From the NCBI RefSeq assembly GCF_000423225.1, contig NZ_KE383992.1, forward strand, positions 312,971 to 376,970: a stretch of 64,000 nucleotides of DNA. The letters run 5' to 3'. The position numbers and the translations under genes are program-made. The number at the start of each line of letters is the position of its first letter. Position 1 is the first letter of the stretch. The notes beneath the pieces were generated by a model, which was not told the origin of the DNA, ran no database searches, and saw only the letters and a program-made list of their open reading frames with translations. This DNA is from Kaistia adipata DSM 17808. Lineage in GTDB: Bacteria > Pseudomonadota > Alphaproteobacteria > Rhizobiales > Kaistiaceae. Below are positions 14,997 to 23,232 of this stretch, in pieces.

Positions 14997-15967
14997 GGCG
15001 CGAATCCGGCTCCGCGACCGCGATCGGCGCGGCGGCGATCGGGCTCTGGGCCTGCCTCGCCGCGCTGACGGGAGCGAGCCGGGCCGTGCCGACCTTCGAG
15101 GCGCTCGCCATCACCTTTGCGATCGCGGCCGTCGCCGCGCTCGTCGGCTTCACGGCCATGCGGGGGTGGTCCGGCGTCAAGCACGGCCTGACGCTCTGGC
15201 CGATGCGGGCCTGGGTGCTGACGACGACCGCGATCTTCGCCTATCACGCGCTCTATTTCGCGGCGCTGCGCCTCGCCCCGCCGGCGCAGGCGAGCCTGAT
15301 CAACTATCTCTGGCCGCTGCTCATCGTGCTGTTCTCCGGCCTGATCCCGGGCGGGACGACGAAGCTCGGCCGGCCGCAGATCCTCGGCGCCGTCATGGGC
15401 TTCGCCGCGACGCTGCTGCTCGTCGGCGGCCCCGGCCCGGTCGAGGCGAGCGGCACGGCGATGGCGGGCTATCTGGCGGCGCTCGTCTGCGCCTTCACCT
15501 GGTCGCTCTATTCGGTGCTGAACAACCGCATCAACGCGCCCGGCAGCGAGCCGATGATCGTCGTCTGCGCGCTCGTCGCCGTGCTGGCGGCGCTCTGCCA
15601 TGTCGCCATCGGCGAGACCTTCGTCATGCCGGATCCAGGCGCCTGGCTGTCGCTGCTCGCGCTCGGCATCGGCCCGATCGGCGCCGCCTTCGTCGCCTGG
15701 GACCACGCCACCAAGCATGGCAGGCTGGCGCTGCTCGGCGCCATGTCCTACGCCGCGCCGCCGCTCTCGACGCTGATCCTGGTGCTGACTGGCCAGGCGG
15801 AACCGAGCCTCACCCTGCTCGCCGCGACCCTTCTCGTCGTCGCCGGCGCCAGCCTCGCGGCCTTCGGCGGAAGGAAGCACCTCGTTGCTTCACCTCTCCC
15901 TGAGGGAGAGGTCGACGCACAGAGTGCGGCGGGTGAGGGTTTAGGGAACCATCCGGAGAGGGCGTAA
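14993..15967 (+). CDS. EamA/DMT superfamily exporter (YddG-like)
   Basis: Inner-membrane exporter of 324 residues with about ten hydrophobic helices in two EamA repeats (for example YFAALRLAPPAQASLINYLW, and SLYSVLNNRINAPGSEPM opening the second half). It resembles aromatic amino acid or metabolite exporters of the YddG type. The start is a TTG at 14993 overlapping the mtnC stop; no later ATG keeps the first helix. The last 29 residues or so (from HLVASPLPEGEVD to the stop) are encoded by a family C palindromic repeat and probably are not part of the ancestral protein. Translational coupling to mtnC suggests a link to sulfur-compound metabolism. Confidence 0.88.
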   Translation: MRRESGSATAIGAAAIGLWACLAALTGASRAVPTFEALAITFAIAAVAALVGFTAMRGWSGVKHGLTLWPMRAWVLTTTAIFAYHALYFAALRLAPPAQASLINYLWPLLIVLFSGLIPGGTTKLGRPQILGAVMGFAATLLLVGGPGPVEASGTAMAGYLAALVCAFTWSLYSVLNNRINAPGSEPMIVVCALVAVLAALCHVAIGETFVMPDPGAWLSLLALGIGPIGAAFVAWDHATKHGRLALLGAMSYAAPPLSTLILVLTGQAEPSLTLLAATLLVVAGASLAAFGGRKHLVASPLPEGEVDAQSAAGEGLGNHPERA

Positions 15968-16013
15968 ACCCTCACCCGGACCTTCGGCCCGACCTCTCCC
16001 TCAGGGAGAGGTG
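15891..16013. repeat. family C inverted repeat pair ending the EamA gene
   Basis: Two hairpins CACCTCTCCCTGAGGGAGAG (15891-) and its counterpart (15992-16012) are arranged head to head, with inner arms GGGTGAGGGTTTA (15931-15943) and TAAACCCTCACCC (15965-15977). The stop codon of the EamA gene (TAA 15965-15967) lies in the second inner arm. The structure separates the convergent EamA and sugar-permease genes and may serve as a two-way end signal. Confidence 0.85.
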
Positions 16014-16054
16014 TTGCAGCTTCGCCCTGACCTGCGTCCTCGATTCTTGCCCGC

Positions 16055-16984
16055 TCAGCGCTCCTCGCGGGCGACATTGCGGACCAGGACGGCGGCGAGG
16101 ATGATCGCGCCGGTCAGAAGATCCTGCAGGAAGCTCGGCACGCCGAGGATGGTGAGACCGTTCGAGACGACGGCGATGATCGCCGCGCCGACCAGCGTGC
16201 CCGGCACGCTCGGCTCGCCCTCGCGGAACGCCGTCATGCCGAGGAAGACGGCCGCATAGGCCTGCAGCAGGTAGCCGCCGCCGCCGGTCGGATGGGCGCT
16301 GCCGAGCCGCGCCGTCAGGAGCAGGCCGGCGAGGCCGGCGAGCGCGGCGCAGAGCGCGAAGGCGACCACCATGTCGCGACGGACCGGCAGGCCGACGAGA
16401 CGGGCCGCCTCGCGGTTTCCGCCGATCGCATAGAGGCGGCGACCGAACTCGGTCTTGTCGAGCAGCAGCCAGAAGACAACAGCGACGCCGGCGAGCCAGA
16501 GGGTCGGCACCGGCACACCCAGGATCGTGCCGCGGCCGAGATCGCGGAAGACGGCCGGGATGCCGGAGAACAGCGTCGCGCCGTTCGAGATCCAGAAGGT
16601 CAAACCGCCGATCACCGTGCCGAAGGCGAGCGTGGCGATGAAGCTCGGCACCCGATAGCGCGCGACGAGGAAACCGGAGACCGCGCCCATGGCGAGGCTG
16701 GCGGCGAGCACGGCGAGCATGACGATGGCGATCGGCACGCCGGCGGCGAACAGCGCGGCGGCGGAAATCCCGGCGAACGAGACGACGGCGGAAACCGAGA
16801 GGTCGAACTCGCCCAGCACCATCACCAAGGTCGCGCCGATGGCGACGATGGCGAGCAGCGACATCTGCTGCGTGATGTTGACGAGGTTCGAGACCGTGCC
16901 GAAGGCCTGCGGCGAGGCAACGGCGAAGACGAGGACGATCAGCGCCAGCGCGAAGAGCGTGCCGTAGCGGCGGAAGAGGATCAT
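16055..16984 (-). CDS. sugar ABC transporter permease (RbsC/XylH type)
   Basis: Inner-membrane permease of 309 residues in the ribose/xylose/AraH family. Marker segments are LGEFDLSVSAVVSFAGISAA (the G-E-x-D-L-S motif), RYRVPSFIATLAFGTVIGGL, the cytoplasmic coupling region GGNREAARLVGLPVRRDMV, and the closing VPSFLQDLLTGAIILAAVLV. Its start ATG overlaps the last 4 bases of the ATPase gene (16981-16984), so the genes are coupled. It is the last gene of the kinase, binding protein, ATPase, permease operon. Confidence 0.93.
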   Translation of the reverse strand: MILFRRYGTLFALALIVLVFAVASPQAFGTVSNLVNITQQMSLLAIVAIGATLVMVLGEFDLSVSAVVSFAGISAAALFAAGVPIAIVMLAVLAASLAMGAVSGFLVARYRVPSFIATLAFGTVIGGLTFWISNGATLFSGIPAVFRDLGRGTILGVPVPTLWLAGVAVVFWLLLDKTEFGRRLYAIGGNREAARLVGLPVRRDMVVAFALCAALAGLAGLLLTARLGSAHPTGGGGYLLQAYAAVFLGMTAFREGEPSVPGTLVGAAIIAVVSNGLTILGVPSFLQDLLTGAIILAAVLVRNVAREER

Positions 16985-18630
16985 GCGGAGAGTTCCGAGG
17001 GCGGCCGGGGCTCGTCGGGAGCATGGCCGAAGGCGGCAGCAACCACGGCCGCGCGGGTGAGCGAGGCGCCGTCGAGCTCGGCGACCAGCCGGCCGGCATG
17101 GAGCACGAGGACGCGGGTGGAAAGCGCGGCGAGTTCCTCGATGTCGCTCGTCGCCATCAGGACGGCGGCGCCGTCCGAGGCGATGCGGCGCATCTCGGCA
17201 TGGATCTCGCCCTTGGCGCCGACATCGACGCCGCGCGTCGGCTCGTCGACGAGGAGGACGCGGATCGGGCGGCCGAGCCAGCGGCCGAACAGGAGCTTCT
17301 GCTGGTTGCCACCGGAAAGCGTCGCCGGCGAGCTGTCCGGGCCGGCGGCGACGAGGCGGAGGCGGTCGCCAGTCCTTTTCGCGAAGGCGCGGATCTTCGC
17401 CTTGGAGGGCAGCGGGAGGGAACGGCGGGCGCGGAAATCGGCAAGATGCGCCAGCGCCAAATTGTCTTCGATCGAGAGCGCCAGGGCGAGGCCCTCGCGG
17501 CGGCGGTCTTCCGGCACATAGGCCATGCCGCGGGCGATGCGGCCGGCCGGCCCATGCCCGGGCACCTGGCCGTCGATGGCGATCAACCCGCGCCCCGGCG
17601 TCGCGCCCCAGAGCGTGCGCAAGAGCGACGAGCGCCCGGCGCCGACCAGGCCATAGAGCCCGACGATCTCGCCCGGCCGCAGCTGCATGGCGATGCGGCT
17701 GCCGGCGGGACCAAAGGCCAGATCGGCGGCGAGGACGGGTTTTTGGCCGCTCGCCCCCTCCCCCTTGTGGGGAGGGTTGGGGTGGGGGAATGCCGGGGAA
17801 GCGAAGGATTCTACCGGAGAGACTGAGGTGGTACCCCTCTCTCCAACTCTCTCCCGCAAGGGGAGAGAGGGCTCGCCCGAGCCCGTTCCCAACGTCCCCT
17901 GCCCCGACATCCGCGCCACCAGCCCGGCGCGGTCGATCTCGGCGATCGCGCCGGCGCCGACCGTGCGGCCGTTGCGCAGCACGGTGTAGCGGCCGCAGAG
18001 GTCGAGCACCTCGTCGAGGCGGTGCGAGATGAAGAGGACCGCGCAGCCCTCGGCGGCGAGCTGGCGTACGACGGCATGCAGCCGCTCGGCCTCGCCTTCC
18101 GACAGGCTCGAGGTGGGCTCGTCCATGACGACGAGGCGGGCCGGCTCCATCAGCGCGCGGACGATCTCCGCCATCTGGCGCTGGCCCGGCGTCAGCCGCG
18201 CGGCGGGCCTGTCGAGCGGCAGGTCGGGCGCGATGCGCGCCGCCACTTCCGCCACCTTCGCCCGCATGGCGCGACCGTCGATGAACGGACCGCGGCGCGG
18301 ATGGCGGCGGCCGATCCAGGCGTTGCCGACGGCGTCGAAATGCGGGACGAGATTCAGTTCCTGATGGATGAAGCGCAGGCCCATCGCCTCGGCCGCGCGC
18401 GGGCCGTCGATCGTGACGGGCGCGCCGTCGAGGCGGATCGTACCGGCGTCCGGCTGGTAGAGGCCGGAGAGCGTCTTGATCAGGGTCGACTTGCCGGCGC
18501 CATTCTCGCCGACAAGCGCGTGCACCGATCCCGCTTCAATCGCGAGATCGGCACCATCGAGGGCTTTCGTCGCGCCGAAATGCTTGACTAGGCCGTCCAG
18601 CGCGAGGAAAGGCGCAAAGGTCACGAGCAA
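16981..18630 (-). CDS. sugar ABC transporter ATP-binding protein (two ATPase domains) with repeat-derived insert
   Basis: RbsA/XylG-like double ATPase of 549 residues, about 50 longer than usual. Domain 1: Walker A GENGAGKST (41-49), signature region LTPGQRQM (147-154), Walker B LVVMDEPTSSLSEG (167-). Domain 2: relaxed P-loop GLVGAGRSS (327-335), signature LSGGNQQK (438-445), Walker B VLLVDEPTRGVD (458-). Residues about 246-297, in the linker between domains, are encoded by two family C palindromes read in frame (PLRERVGERG and PHPNPPHKGEG). The TTG at 18630 opens the frame, but the GTG two codons later (18624) is a plausible start too. The gene begins 1 base after the binding-protein stop. 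Confidence 0.92.
   Translation of the reverse strand: MLVTFAPFLALDGLVKHFGATKALDGADLAIEAGSVHALVGENGAGKSTLIKTLSGLYQPDAGTIRLDGAPVTIDGPRAAEAMGLRFIHQELNLVPHFDAVGNAWIGRRHPRRGPFIDGRAMRAKVAEVAARIAPDLPLDRPAARLTPGQRQMAEIVRALMEPARLVVMDEPTSSLSEGEAERLHAVVRQLAAEGCAVLFISHRLDEVLDLCGRYTVLRNGRTVGAGAIAEIDRAGLVARMSGQGTLGTGSGEPSLPLRERVGERGTTSVSPVESFASPAFPHPNPPHKGEGASGQKPVLAADLAFGPAGSRIAMQLRPGEIVGLYGLVGAGRSSLLRTLWGATPGRGLIAIDGQVPGHGPAGRIARGMAYVPEDRRREGLALALSIEDNLALAHLADFRARRSLPLPSKAKIRAFAKRTGDRLRLVAAGPDSSPATLSGGNQQKLLFGRWLGRPIRVLLVDEPTRGVDVGAKGEIHAEMRRIASDGAAVLMATSDIEELAALSTRVLVLHAGRLVAELDGASLTRAAVVAAAFGHAPDEPRPPSELSA
17740..17895 (-). repeat. family C palindromes inserted in frame in the sugar ATPase gene
   Basis: Two hairpin-forming blocks lie within the coding sequence: a C-rich/G-rich pair around 17753-17787 with the shared TTGTGGGGAGGG core, and CTCTCTCC...GGAGAGAG around 17838-17869. 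The total length keeps the frame open, and the translation matches the Pro/Lys/Arg-rich peptides that such repeats yield elsewhere in alphaproteobacterial proteins. The insert falls exactly between the two ATPase domains, where it can be tolerated. Confidence 0.85.
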
Positions 18631-18631
18631 C

Positions 18632-19546
18632 TCACGGGCAGGTGACGCCCAGCGTCTCCGGGGTGATCAGCTTGGCCGGGGCGTAGATCTCGGCCTTCTC
18701 CGGCGTCTTGCCGGCGAGGATGCCGGCGAGGCCCTCGGCGGCGAGGCCGGCCATGGCGTCGAAGTCCTGACTGACGGTGCCCTTGATGTGCGAGCACGCC
18801 TTGATCAGCTCGATCGCCTGCGGATTGCCGTCGATGCCGGCGATGATGATCTTGGCGTCGGGCTTGTCGGCCTCGATGGCGAGCTGCGCGCCGATCGCCG
18901 GCTCGTCCCAGGCGGCCCAGACCGCGTCGATCTGGTCGCCCTGGCTCTTGAGCAGGTTCTCGGTCGCCTTGCGGACGTCGTCGATCGGGCCCGGCACCAC
19001 GACATAGTGCTCGGCGATGACCTTGATGTCCGGGTTCTTCTTCAGCGCCGCGTCGAGCGCCAGCTCGCGCTGGTGCACGCCGGGATGGGCGGAATGGAAG
19101 AACTTGACGATGTTGCCCTTGCCGCCGAGCTTCTCGAACAGGAAGTCGGACAGCTTGGTGCCGAGCTCGAAATTGTCCGAGGTGACGTTGAGCGCGACGC
19201 CGGGCGCCTTGCCGCCGTCGATGGTGACGACCGGGATGCCGGCCGCCGCGGCGGCGCTGACCTGGTCCTGGATCTGGGTCGGGTCGACGCTGACGAGCAC
19301 GATGGCCGCGACCTTGGCGTTGACGACGTCCTCGATGCGGCTGGCGAGCTGGCCCATGTCGCCGCGCGTGTCGACCACGGTGGCGTTCCAGCCGGCCGCC
19401 TTGGCCTTGTCCTGGAACACGGTGATCATCTGGTTGGTGGCAACCGAGCTCTGATAGGGCGTCAGCACCGCCACGTCGGCGGCGTGCGACGCGACCGTCG
19501 AAGCCATCAGGCCCGCAAAGGCCAGTCCGAGAATTCCAACCCGCAT
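18632..19546 (-). CDS. sugar ABC transporter substrate-binding protein
   Basis: Periplasmic binding protein of 304 residues, Peripla_BP_4 (ribose/rhizopine-like) family. A signal peptide MRVGILGLAFAGLMASTVASHA is followed by DVAVLTPYQSSVATNQMI. The family pattern shows SRIEDVVNAKVAAIVLVSVDPTQI, IPVVTIDGG, FELGTKLSDFLFEKLGGKGN and DAVWAAWDEPAIGAQLAIE. ATG at 19546 follows a clear GGGGGAG ribosome site. Neighbours are the FGGY kinase upstream (76-bp gap) and ATPase downstream. The kinase suggests a pentose, pentitol or similar polyol as ligand, but the sequence does not settle this. Confidence 0.92.
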   Translation of the reverse strand: MRVGILGLAFAGLMASTVASHAADVAVLTPYQSSVATNQMITVFQDKAKAAGWNATVVDTRGDMGQLASRIEDVVNAKVAAIVLVSVDPTQIQDQVSAAAAAGIPVVTIDGGKAPGVALNVTSDNFELGTKLSDFLFEKLGGKGNIVKFFHSAHPGVHQRELALDAALKKNPDIKVIAEHYVVVPGPIDDVRKATENLLKSQGDQIDAVWAAWDEPAIGAQLAIEADKPDAKIIIAGIDGNPQAIELIKACSHIKGTVSQDFDAMAGLAAEGLAGILAGKTPEKAEIYAPAKLITPETLGVTCP

Positions 19547-19622
19547 TTTTTGTTCTCCCCCTTGGGTTCGGCGCCAGTGATATCGCCTCCCCCGCCCCCG
19601 GCGCAAGCGGCCAAAAAGCGCC

Positions 19623-21182
19623 TCAGAGCGCCGGGTCGAGCGCGTCGGCGAGCGCCCGCGCCTGGCCGGCCGCCTGACGATAGGCGGCGAAGCGTCGGGC
19701 GGCTCGCTGGGCGCGCTCGGGACGCGGCGCGACCACCGTCTCGTCGCTGGCGACGGCGCTCGTCTTGCGGCTGGTCTTCGCCTTCGTCTTGGTCGTCGCG
19801 GCCGCCTTTGCGGCAGCCCCCTTCGGCGCCAGGCCGATGATCGGCGCGATGATGCGGAAGGCGCCATAGGCGGTGACGATGCGGCTCGCGGACGGCACGG
19901 TGACGCGGGCGCCGGTGACGTCGGCGATCAGATGCGCGACCGTCAGGCTGCCGGCGACGCCGCCGGCCAGCGCAATCGACTTGGGCGGGATCGGCAGGGC
20001 ATCGAGATTGTCGCGGATGGCGTGGGCGAGCCCTTCCAGGACGGCATAGGCGAGCGTGTCGGACGCATGCTCGCGGTCGAGGCCAAGGAAGGCGCCGCGC
20101 ACGGCGCGATCGGAGAACGGCGCCCGCTCGCCGATCAGATAGGGCAGGAACAGCGCGCCGGGCGGGCTGGCGTCATGCTTCTCGGCTGCCGCGTAGAGCT
20201 CGGCGACGGAGCGGCCGGCGACGCCGGCGAACCAGTCGATGGCGAGGCCGGCGGCGAGGAAGGGCGAGATGACGATGACGTCGGTGCCGACCGGCGCGGC
20301 GAGCGTATAGGCGTCGCGCGGCGGCTTCGCCACCGAATAGGGCATGGTGGCGGCGATCCAGCCCGTGGTGCCGAGATAGGCGTGCGGCTGGTCGTGCCGC
20401 TCGCTCGACGTGCCCCAGGCGGTGGCGCCGCCGTCGCCGGCGCCGACATAGACCGGAATGCCGGGCACCAGGCCGAGGGCGGCCGCCGGCTCCGGCAGCA
20501 GCGGGCCGGCCAGCGCGTCGGCGTCGAGGATGTCGGGCAGGATCGCCGGCGACATGCCGATCGCGGCCAGGATCGTCGCGTCCCAGTGGCGCGCCGCGAG
20601 ATTGAGCAGGCCCGTCGTCGTCGCGCAGGTCGGATCGACGACGGCGCGGCCGGTCATCCGGTGGATCATCGCGTCCTTGGCACCGAACAGCACGCGCTCG
20701 ACGCGCGCCATGATGTCGGCCTCGTTGTTCAGAAGCCAGTCGAGCCGGAACAGGCAAAGCGCCGGCTCGGCGCGGTTGCCGATCCGCTTTTCGAAATCCT
20801 TGGGCAACTGCGCCTTGAGCGCGGCCATCTCGGCCTCGCTGACGCGGGCGTCGCTATAGAGCAGCGCCGGCCGCAGACTGGTGCCCTCGCGCCCGAGCAG
20901 GATGACGTTCTGCATCGAGCCGGTCAGCGTGATGGCGATCGGCAGACTGTCGACGGCGAGGCCGTTGACGGCGGCGACCGTCGCCTTCCACCAGAGCGCC
21001 GGATCCTGCTCGGCCCAGCCGGGATGGGGAACCGAGGTCGTCACGGGAGCGTCGGCCGAGCGCAGGGTGCGGCCGTTTTCGTCGAACAGGGCAGCCTTCA
21101 CCGACGACGTGCCGACATCGATGATCAGGACCGTGCGCGTCGGCACGGACTTCTTGGCTGCCATGTTCGAATCCCTGTCCAT
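19623..21182 (-). CDS. FGGY family carbohydrate kinase (xylulokinase-like)
   Basis: Cytosolic sugar kinase of 519 residues. N-terminal VLIIDVGTSSVKAALFDENGR (in pieces) is the phosphate-1 loop; HPGWAEQDPALWWKA is the typical FGGY motif; GDGGATAWGTSSERH and YLGTTGWIAA belong to the second ATP-lobe; ALAGGVAGS is the adenosine loop. After residue 450 or so comes an Ala/Lys/Thr-rich stretch (AAAKAAATTKTKAKTSRKTS) not expected in the fold, then the conserved tail RRFAAYRQAAGQ. ATG alternatives are at 21182 and 21164. As first gene of the sugar-importer operon it should phosphorylate the imported sugar. A D-lyxose isomerase at 28.7 kb would produce D-xylulose, which a xylulokinase could use. Confidence 0.88.
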   Translation of the reverse strand: MDRDSNMAAKKSVPTRTVLIIDVGTSSVKAALFDENGRTLRSADAPVTTSVPHPGWAEQDPALWWKATVAAVNGLAVDSLPIAITLTGSMQNVILLGREGTSLRPALLYSDARVSEAEMAALKAQLPKDFEKRIGNRAEPALCLFRLDWLLNNEADIMARVERVLFGAKDAMIHRMTGRAVVDPTCATTTGLLNLAARHWDATILAAIGMSPAILPDILDADALAGPLLPEPAAALGLVPGIPVYVGAGDGGATAWGTSSERHDQPHAYLGTTGWIAATMPYSVAKPPRDAYTLAAPVGTDVIVISPFLAAGLAIDWFAGVAGRSVAELYAAAEKHDASPPGALFLPYLIGERAPFSDRAVRGAFLGLDREHASDTLAYAVLEGLAHAIRDNLDALPIPPKSIALAGGVAGSLTVAHLIADVTGARVTVPSASRIVTAYGAFRIIAPIIGLAPKGAAAKAAATTKTKAKTSRKTSAVASDETVVAPRPERAQRAARRFAAYRQAAGQARALADALDPAL

Positions 21183-21270
21183 GGTTGCGGGAGGCGCAAT
21201 CTAGGCCATGACAGGGCGGCGTGAAATCACGTTCTCCCCATGCCTGCAACGACAGGTGATAAGTTTTGGA

Positions 21271-22056
21271 TCAGGACGCGCGTGCCGTGTGCGGCAGGAT
21301 GAAGGGCGCGTCGGCCGGCACGCCGCCGACCTGCACGCTGACGCCGAACACCTCGCGCATCATCGCGTCGGTCAGCACCTCGCGCGGCGCGCCATCGGCG
21401 GCGATGCGGCCGGCGCTGACGACGAGGATCTTGTCGGCATAGAGCGCCGCGAGGTTGAGATCATGCAGGATCGCCACGACACCGCCGCCCGCCGCCGCGA
21501 AGGCGCGGGCGGTATCGAGGGTGAGCAGCTGGTGGCGCAGATCGAGGCTCGCCGTCGGCTCGTCGAGGAACAGATAGCGCGGCACGCCGTCGACGACCGG
21601 CTCCCAGACCTGGCACAGCACGCGGGCGAGGTGCACGCGCTGCTGCTCGCCGCCCGAAAGCTCCTGGAAGAAGCGGCCGCCGAAGCCGTTCAGGTCGACG
21701 CGGGCGAGCGCCGCCGAGACGCGGGCGGCGCGATCGGCCGCCGGCATGGCGCCGCTGGTGCCGAGCCGCACGACCTCGTGCACGGTGAAGGGAAAGGCGA
21801 GCGACGAGGCCTGCGGCAGCACCGCGCGGCGGCGCGCCATCTCGTAGGCCGGATAGGCGCCGATGCCGCGGCCCTCCAGCGTGATCGTGCCCTCGGCCGG
21901 GCGCAGTTCGCCGGTGACGGCCTTCATGATCGTCGACTTGCCGGCGCCGTTCGGGCCGACCACGACGGTGAGCTCGCCGGGGGCGACCTTGAGCGAGACG
22001 CGGTCGAGGATGGCGCGCTTGCCGGCGCGGACGGTCAGGTTCTGGACTTCGAGCAT
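21271..22056 (-). CDS. hmuV: heme ABC transporter ATP-binding protein
   Basis: ATPase of the inner-membrane heme importer HmuUV, 261 residues. Walker A GPNGAGKST (about 34-42), Q-loop LPQASSLAFPFTV, signature LSGGEQQRVHLARVL, Walker B YLFLDEPTASLDLRHQ and switch histidine in AILHDLNLAALYAD are all intact. The final part (MMREVFGVSVQVG) is typical for HmuV/FecE-like subunits. It follows hmuU after 96 bp and ends the hmuP-hmuT-hmuU-hmuV run on the minus strand. Confidence 0.95.
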   Translation of the reverse strand: MLEVQNLTVRAGKRAILDRVSLKVAPGELTVVVGPNGAGKSTIMKAVTGELRPAEGTITLEGRGIGAYPAYEMARRRAVLPQASSLAFPFTVHEVVRLGTSGAMPAADRAARVSAALARVDLNGFGGRFFQELSGGEQQRVHLARVLCQVWEPVVDGVPRYLFLDEPTASLDLRHQLLTLDTARAFAAAGGGVVAILHDLNLAALYADKILVVSAGRIAADGAPREVLTDAMMREVFGVSVQVGGVPADAPFILPHTARAS

Positions 22057-22152
22057 GGGGGCGTCCGCTTTTCAGGATCGATTGTCTTGGGGTGGCGCGC
22101 CAGGCCGACGCCGCCACCCGGTCTTGAACGATTGCCGGAACCGGTCGTGGCC

Positions 22153-23232
22153 CTAGAGGTCGACCACGCCGCGCTTCCTGAGCAGGATCGACAGGAAGAA
22201 GGGCGCGCCGATCGTGGCCGTGACGATGCCGATCGGCAGCTCGGCCGGGGCGACGATGGTGCGGCAGATCATGTCGGCGACGATCAAGAGCGTGGCGCCG
22301 AGCAGCGCCGTCGCCGGCAGCAGCGTGCGGTGCTCCGGCCCGATGACCAGGCGCAGCACATGCGGCACGACGATGCCGACGAAGCCGATGATGCCGGCGA
22401 AGGCCACCGACACGCCGACGGCGAGCGCGACGACGAAGATGATCAGGCTCTTCAGCCACTGGGTGTTGAAGCCGAGATGGCGCGCCTCGGATTCGCCCAG
22501 CACCAGCGCATCCAGCCCGCGCGCCGTGAACGGCATGGCGATGAAGACGCCGATGATGAAGGGTAGCGAGAGAGCGAGCTTGTTCCAGGTCGCGCCGCCG
22601 AGGCCGCCCATCGACCAGAAGGTCAGCTCGCGCAGCTGGAAATCATTGCTGCGGAAGACGAGATAGGCGGTGATGGCGCCGGCGATGGCGCCGAGCGCGA
22701 TGCCGGCCAGCAGCATGGTGGCGACCGAGGTGCGGCCGCGCCGCGTCGCGATGCCGTAGAGCAGCAGCGTCGTGCCGAGACCGCCGAAGAAGGCGGCGAT
22801 CGGCAGCGCGCCGATGCCGAGGAAATCCATCACCGGAGCGAGGAAGGCGCCGCCGAGCACGATCACCAGCACCGCGCCGAGGGCCGCGCCGGCCGACACG
22901 CCGACGAGGCCGGGATCGGCGAGCGGGTTGCGGAACAGCCCCTGCATCATCGCGCCGGCCAGCGCCAGCGCCGCGCCGACCATGGCGCCGAGCAGCGTGC
23001 GCGGCATGCGGATGTCGAACAGGATGACGTGGTTGACGCTGTTGATCTCGGAGAAGCGGCCGGCCATCGCATCGCCAAGCAGACCCGCCACCTCGGTGGT
23101 GGAAAGCCCGGACGGGCCGACGCAGAGCGAGATCACCGAAGCGCCGATCAGCACGAAGACGAGGATGCCGGTCACCAGATTGGCGCGACCGCGACGGTCG
23201 CCGGCGACCGGGGCTGTCATGACGAGGCTCAT
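22153..23232 (-). CDS. hmuU: heme ABC transporter permease
   Basis: FecCD-type permease of 359 residues with about ten membrane helices. Family motifs: IRMPRTLLGAMVGAALALAG with MMQGLFRNPLADPGLVGVSAG, the coupling motif GESEARHLGFN and VGFVGIVVPHVLRLVIGPEHR. The start chosen is the ATG at 23232, whose A is also the last base of the hmuT stop codon (TGATG), giving MSLVMTAPVAG; an ATG 6 codons upstream inside hmuT is less likely. Partners are HmuV in the cytoplasm and HmuT in the periplasm. Confidence 0.94.
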   Translation of the reverse strand: MSLVMTAPVAGDRRGRANLVTGILVFVLIGASVISLCVGPSGLSTTEVAGLLGDAMAGRFSEINSVNHVILFDIRMPRTLLGAMVGAALALAGAMMQGLFRNPLADPGLVGVSAGAALGAVLVIVLGGAFLAPVMDFLGIGALPIAAFFGGLGTTLLLYGIATRRGRTSVATMLLAGIALGAIAGAITAYLVFRSNDFQLRELTFWSMGGLGGATWNKLALSLPFIIGVFIAMPFTARGLDALVLGESEARHLGFNTQWLKSLIIFVVALAVGVSVAFAGIIGFVGIVVPHVLRLVIGPEHRTLLPATALLGATLLIVADMICRTIVAPAELPIGIVTATIGAPFFLSILLRKRGVVDL

